Made by a program: the position numbers and the translations under genes
The notes under the pieces: model-generated
The model's input: only the letters and a program-made list of their open reading frames with translations
Database searches by the model: none
What the model was told of the DNA's origin: nothing
DNA from: Candidatus Tayloriibacteriota bacterium
GTDB lineage: Bacteria > Patescibacteriota > Minisyncoccia > Phycocordibacterales > PALSA-1337
Direction of reading: 5' to 3'
Length of the DNA: 10,531 bases
Assembly (NCBI GenBank): GCA_003170325.1
Contig: PMZP01000046.1
Coordinates: forward strand, 3,391-13,921
Shown here: one piece after another, positions 7,416 to 10,531 of the stretch
Position numbering within the stretch: position 1 is the stretch's first letter
Layout of the letters: each line of letters starts with the position of its first letter

Positions 7416-9356
7416 CTAATGCACCACGATCTCATTCCCATCCTGGTAAGCTGGATCGGTGCTAAACCGCGTGGTCAAATTGTCCTGTTGGCTCTGGAGC
7501 TGCGTACCGGTGAAATTGTCGGTGGCCGTCAAGGTGGACTTATTGACCAGGACTGGCGTCTGACCGACCTGGGTGACGCTGGGAGTGATCGAGACCTGGA
7601 ATGCCGCTTCACGGCGACGCGAAGAGCTCAAGGTATAAGTACCGACGTTGCCGATATTCCAAGTGACAATGCCGCTATTGCCGTCATAGGAGACGTCTTC
7701 CGCAGCAGGACTGGTCGCCTTCAACCACTTGACGTAGGCCGGCAGAGCAGCCGTGACCTCGGCATTGCCCACGGCGTTGGCGGTGTTATCGACATCCCAA
7801 ATGATCGTGTAGGTTGTAGCCTGTTCGGACTTGGGCGGGATCGGACCGGTATTCACGAAGGGTCCGACCGTGCGCGTCACGCGTCCGGAGAGAGAGACGT
7901 TGGAAGAGATCCTGACATTCTTGGTGACAGCCGAACTCAAAACGCCTGTCACGTTCGACTCCTGCGCGCGATTGCCCATGACGCTGACGTCGAAGGTCAG
8001 GTTGGGATTGACTATCTGCTTGTTCGGCACGCCGAGATCCTTGGGCGTTATGGTGAAGATCACATTGCCGCTGTCTCCGGCCGCCACCGAACCGAATTCG
8101 CCATTAGTCTGCTGGTTCCAGACGATCTGATTGTTGAGGGAATCGAACACGCCCTGACCTGCCTCCACGTCGCTCTTGTTGTAAGCACTGCCGGTCAATT
8201 TGGCGGTGATGGTCAAGTTGGAGATCGGCACCGACAGATTGTTGGACCAGTCGATCTCCACGTGCTCCGGTGAATCGAATTGCCCGATATGATTGGCGCT
8301 CGCGGTATCGTTGTCGATGGCTATATCCAGAGAAATGAAGGGCTTTTGGATGGTCATGTCCTGCTCGACGGCCATGTATTCAGTGCCGATATTCTTGGAA
8401 TCCTTGGGATCGATGGCACCAACCGTGAAATGAAATGCCCGTAGATCGCTGTTCTCGCCGGTCAATTTTCCGTGAATGGTCACGGCCCGGTCGCCGCCAG
8501 CCGGGATATCGCCGATCTTCCAGGAGGCATTGCCGGAAAGCGCCGGCAAGCTCGAAGACAAGAAGCTGTATCCGAAAGGATAGTCGGCCTTGAGGAGCAC
8601 GTTCCGGAGAACCTGCTGGGAATTGGATTTCAGATCGACTTTGATGTCGAACTCCTGACCGGAAGATATCTCCTTGAACGAGGACACGGTCACGTTGATG
8701 GGCGATGAATTGATGAGTACATCATAGCTCTGGGTCTTGGTGAAAACCGCCGTCGTGCCTTTGACGCTGTAAGTCAGGGTGACGCCGATCTCCTTCTGCA
8801 GATTCTCCTCGCCGAAGATGATAGCGCTAACGCTCTGATGCGAAGTGCCTCCGGCCGGGATATCGCCGATCATTTTGCGGCTGTTCGTAAGCGGCGTGCC
8901 GGGATTGGTCGGATCGGTGGCACCCGTTGGAAAACTCACCGACATGTCCGCCAACTGCAAAGCGACGTTATTCTTATTCTGTATTGTGATATCGAAAGTC
9001 TCCGGCACTCCTCCGGGGATGGAAACCGGACCGCTAATGACGATGCTGATGTTGTTGGCGGAGATGAGATTGGATCCGTTGAAGAAGAGATAAGCGCCAA
9101 TGCCGACAGCGATGACGCAGAAGACGGCGGAGATGATGACGAGTTTAGTGAAGAATGACATAGAATGATCTTCGTATTCGGTATTCAACTGTTTCGGCCT
9201 GACGTCTTCTTCTGACGGATGTTCCCAATCGGTCTTGACCCCAGAGGACGGCGCGGTGAACCGGAGCTTCCTCTTTGTGCGCACATCCGGCGCTGTTCGC
9301 GAGTACAGCGTCTTCTTCAGCTCATCAATGTAGCTTTTGTCGTCCTGTGGAGGCAC
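7416..9356 (-). CDS. Membrane-anchored surface protein with DUF11/Ig-like repeats
   Basis: 646 residues. Residues 1-69 are hydrophilic with a basic KRK patch (28-30). One hydrophobic helix spans about 70-91 (FFTKLVIISAVFCVIAVGIG). Everything after it is beta-rich, Thr/Ser/Asn/Val-rich and free of cysteine. This fits an uncleaved signal anchor, N-terminus inside, with about 555 residues outside the membrane. The exterior contains repeated Ig-like modules of the DUF11/CARDB kind. IGDIPAGG recurs at 163-170 and 281-288 (118 residues apart), with weaker echoes GSVAAGD (422-428) and IGNVGTYT (568-575). FDITIQNKNNVAL and TYTIIWDVDNTANAV are typical strand pairs. The start is a GTG at 9356; no ATG lies between it and the residues just before the membrane helix. 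No sortase motif is seen. A role in envelope or cell-contact architecture is inference. Confidence 0.85.
   Translation of the reverse strand: MPPQDDKSYIDELKKTLYSRTAPDVRTKRKLRFTAPSSGVKTDWEHPSEEDVRPKQLNTEYEDHSMSFFTKLVIISAVFCVIAVGIGAYLFFNGSNLISANNISIVISGPVSIPGGVPETFDITIQNKNNVALQLADMSVSFPTGATDPTNPGTPLTNSRKMIGDIPAGGTSHQSVSAIIFGEENLQKEIGVTLTYSVKGTTAVFTKTQSYDVLINSSPINVTVSSFKEISSGQEFDIKVDLKSNSQQVLRNVLLKADYPFGYSFLSSSLPALSGNASWKIGDIPAGGDRAVTIHGKLTGENSDLRAFHFTVGAIDPKDSKNIGTEYMAVEQDMTIQKPFISLDIAIDNDTASANHIGQFDSPEHVEIDWSNNLSVPISNLTITAKLTGSAYNKSDVEAGQGVFDSLNNQIVWNQQTNGEFGSVAAGDSGNVIFTITPKDLGVPNKQIVNPNLTFDVSVMGNRAQESNVTGVLSSAVTKNVRISSNVSLSGRVTRTVGPFVNTGPIPPKSEQATTYTIIWDVDNTANAVGNAEVTAALPAYVKWLKATSPAAEDVSYDGNSGIVTWNIGNVGTYTLSSSRRREAAFQVSITPSVTQVGQTPVLVNKSTLTATDNFTGTQLQSQQDNLTTRFSTDPAYQDGNEIVVH
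8500..8871. repeat. Exact 18-bp direct repeat inside the surface-protein gene
   Basis: GCCGGGATATCGCCGATC occurs identically at 8500-8517 and 8854-8871, 354 bp apart and in frame. It encodes the repeated IGDIPAGG turn of two successive Ig-like modules. Nucleotide identity at this spot, with diverged flanks, suggests domain duplication plus local conservation or conversion. Confidence 0.85.
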
Positions 9357-9363
9357 AGGCTTT

Positions 9364-9392
9364 ATTTTACTACGTAATCACGCAAAGGCCAA
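9364..9392 (-). promoter_or_regulatory. Promoter of the surface-protein gene
   Basis: Minus strand: TTGGCC (9387-9392, 4 of 6), a 17-bp spacer, TAAAAT (9364-9369, 5 of 6). It ends 7 nt before the GTG at 9356 with no Shine-Dalgarno sequence between, which predicts a leaderless message. It lies back to back with the plus-strand promoter at 9398-9426. Confidence 0.5.
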
Positions 9393-9397
9393 TCTGC

Positions 9398-9426
9398 TTG
9401 ATTTTATTACTGATTTATGTCATAAT
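9398..9426 (+). promoter_or_regulatory. Promoter of the 188-aa membrane protein gene
   Basis: TTGATT (9398-9403, 4 of 6), an exact 17-bp spacer ending in TGT (extended -10), CATAAT (9421-9426, 5 of 6). The predicted start near 9433 gives a leader of about 40 nt. It is divergent from the surface-protein promoter, with only 5 bp between the two -35 hexamers, so the two could interfere or be co-regulated. Confidence 0.6.
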
Positions 9427-9460
9427 TGTAAACAGCTTAAAAAACACTGCTTCAACCAAG

Positions 9461-9465
9461 AAAGG
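9461..9465 (+). promoter_or_regulatory. Shine-Dalgarno sequence supporting the TTG start at 9474
   Basis: AAAGG ends 8 nt before the TTG at 9474. No ATG or GTG near this position offers a better placed start, so the rare TTG is accepted. Confidence 0.55.
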
Positions 9466-9473
9466 TTAGTATT

Positions 9474-10040
9474 TTGAAAATCACGCTATTATTCTGGGTC
9501 GCTGTTTTCGGCCCAGTCGCAATCGCTCTTGCCATCTTCGAAATCTGGCTGGACGTCAAGCACAAGGTCGGACCTTGGGGTAAGACCGTATTCAAAAATC
9601 CCTATTGGGAGAAGAAGGCTCTTCAAAAATGGGCAATCCCCTTCCTCAAGTACATCTCCCGGTACCACGTCGTCATGTTCTTGGTAGTTATGCCTGTGCT
9701 GTTCGCAGCCGGCATCGTCTTCTGGAGCAAGGTCCTCAAATATAACGTCCTGCCAAATGGCTCGTCTTGGCTCATGAACCTCCTGTCATTTGCCACGCTA
9801 TTCGTCGCCATCTGGCTGGGAAACTCCGGATTCGAAGATATGTTTTACTTCATAATCCAATCCCTCACCGGCTGGTACCAGCCTCACGCGTTGCGGAGAG
9901 TAGTGATCGACAAAGACTTCGCTTGGTTCAAGGACTGGCTTCCTCCGATATTCGGATTGAACATTCCCGGACATTGGGTGTTCTGTCCTAGTGTAGCTGT
10001 ACTGTTACTTTGCATTCGGCAATACTGGATTATGCGGTAA
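9474..10040 (+). CDS. Unrecognised four-helix membrane protein, 188 aa
   Basis: I do not recognise a named family. Hydrophobic helices lie at about 3-26, 66-85, 99-116 and 168-185. A basic, Trp-rich loop (about 27-65: KHKVGPWGKTVFKNPYWEKK) separates helices 1 and 2. The segment 116-168 is the most distinctive: GNSGFEDMFYFIIQS, then GWYQPHALRRVV, DFAWFKDWLPPIFG and IPGHWVF. Conserved-looking polar residues there (N117, E121, D122, H138, H167) and many tryptophans suggest a membrane-embedded active or binding site, which is inference. The gene starts with TTG, has a Shine-Dalgarno sequence, its own promoter and its own terminator, and faces away from the surface-protein gene. It is convergent with recO. 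It looks complete; no frameshift is seen. Confidence 0.85.
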   Translation: MKITLLFWVAVFGPVAIALAIFEIWLDVKHKVGPWGKTVFKNPYWEKKALQKWAIPFLKYISRYHVVMFLVVMPVLFAAGIVFWSKVLKYNVLPNGSSWLMNLLSFATLFVAIWLGNSGFEDMFYFIIQSLTGWYQPHALRRVVIDKDFAWFKDWLPPIFGLNIPGHWVFCPSVAVLLLCIRQYWIMR

Positions 10041-10062
10041 ACGACCGCCAATCGCACATTCG

Positions 10063-10104
10063 CTCGCCAATCAGGGAAACCTGGTCGGCGGGTTTTCTTT
10101 TTTT
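10063..10104 (+). terminator. Intrinsic terminator of the 188-aa gene, nested hairpin
   Basis: Stem from 10063 to 10092: CTCGCC pairs with GGCGGG (one T-G pair). It continues after one A-C mismatch into CAGG (10072-10075), a GAAA tetraloop and CCTG (10080-10083). TTTTC and seven Ts follow. It starts 22 nt after the stop, as does the terminator at 2506. No T-run follows on the minus strand, so it does not serve recO. Confidence 0.9.
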
Positions 10105-10127
10105 CAATTTACTCGATCGCTATAAGA

Positions 10128-10531
10128 TCACATCATCGACTCCTTCAGCGCCTTGTTTATATGCTTGTTAAGAATCGCTCTCTTCACATCGAGCACGTCT
10201 AGCAATCCGGTGTTGATCCCAAACGAGCGCATGTGATCATTCAGGTCATTGTCGTCGCCTATGTAACCGAGCCAGTGGAGGATGCGCGCCACTAACAATG
10301 ACTCGAGCGTCGCCAATCGGTCATCGGTCAATGATTGACAGACGTTCATGAATTGGAAACATGACTGAACCGCGTCAAATACTTCTGGACGACCCTCTTC
10401 ACCTTGAAGCAATCGTCGAAGAAGTAAGGCGACTCTGGCGATGAAGTCCTTTCGTGGGGAAATATCGGGAACCAAAAGAGCGCCGCCTGAATGAAACATA
10501 AAGGAGGCCAGTGAACCGGCGCTCGTCAATC
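10128..10531 (-). CDS. recO: DNA repair protein RecO, C-terminal part
   Basis: RecO is the recombination mediator that helps load RecA onto SSB-coated single strands in the RecFOR pathway. The 5' end lies beyond the right edge; 133 codons are visible, about half the usual protein, covering the helical C-terminal domain. The match rests on RVALLLRRLLQGEEGRPEVFDAV followed by LESLLVARILHWLGYIGD, the standard RecO pattern of a helix ending in a GEE turn, then a helix with L..LE..L..RIL..LGY. The tail is basic and amphipathic (KRAILNKHINKALKE). Two cysteines are present but not in a zinc-ribbon arrangement. The N-terminal OB-fold is outside, so the start and any leaderless layout cannot be judged. 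Alternative identities are unlikely. Confidence 0.85.
   Translation of the reverse strand, partial: LTSAGSLASFMFHSGGALLVPDISPRKDFIARVALLLRRLLQGEEGRPEVFDAVQSCFQFMNVCQSLTDDRLATLESLLVARILHWLGYIGDDNDLNDHMRSFGINTGLLDVLDVKRAILNKHINKALKESMM

Noticed and set aside
7410..8273. 287-codon plus-strand ORF rich in Asp, Gly and Arg
   Set aside because: It is antisense to the surface-protein gene; composition mirrors the GC-biased third positions of that gene, and it has no ribosome site.

Overview
The window looks like bacterial chromosome from a lineage with small, self-contained housekeeping genes. Candidate Phyla Radiation (Patescibacteria, Parcubacteria-like) is my best guess. Pointers are a methionyl-tRNA synthetase with a HIGF active-site motif, a single-chain alpha2-type glycyl-tRNA synthetase, a lone M16 peptidase, and a one-pass surface protein made of DUF11/Ig-like repeats. 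This is inference from family style; there is no rRNA here to settle it.

Layout: most genes lie on the minus strand. From the left: metG (C-terminus cut by the window edge, start at 1382); a decayed small gene (2688-3015); an AI-2E/PerM-family membrane protein (3170-4267); an M16 zinc peptidase (4467-5738); glyS (6054-7391); a 646-residue anchored surface protein (7416-9356); and the C-terminal half of recO (10128 to the right edge). Two plus-strand genes interrupt this array: a 305-residue soluble protein (1566-2483) and a 188-residue membrane protein (9474-10040). I recognise neither. Each stands alone with its own promoter, a Shine-Dalgarno sequence and an intrinsic terminator, and the two terminators resemble each other.

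The minus-strand genes metG, AI-2E, M16, glyS and the surface protein share a different architecture. None has a Shine-Dalgarno sequence, and each has a TATA-like -10 hexamer ending 6-9 nt before the start codon, which predicts leaderless transcripts. Non-coding stretches hold a 176-bp nested inverted repeat between the M16 and AI-2E genes (4289-4464), a near-consensus plus-strand promoter with no gene assigned to it (5887-5915), and an AT-rich stretch between M16 and glyS.

Functionally the window mixes translation (MetRS, GlyRS), recombination repair (RecO), and membrane or envelope functions (AI-2E permease, M16 peptidase, surface protein, 188-aa membrane protein). I see no integrase, transposase, CRISPR array, rRNA or tRNA. 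The best candidates for something undescribed are the two unrecognised plus-strand gene units, the 176-bp palindromic element, and the orphan promoter at 5887.
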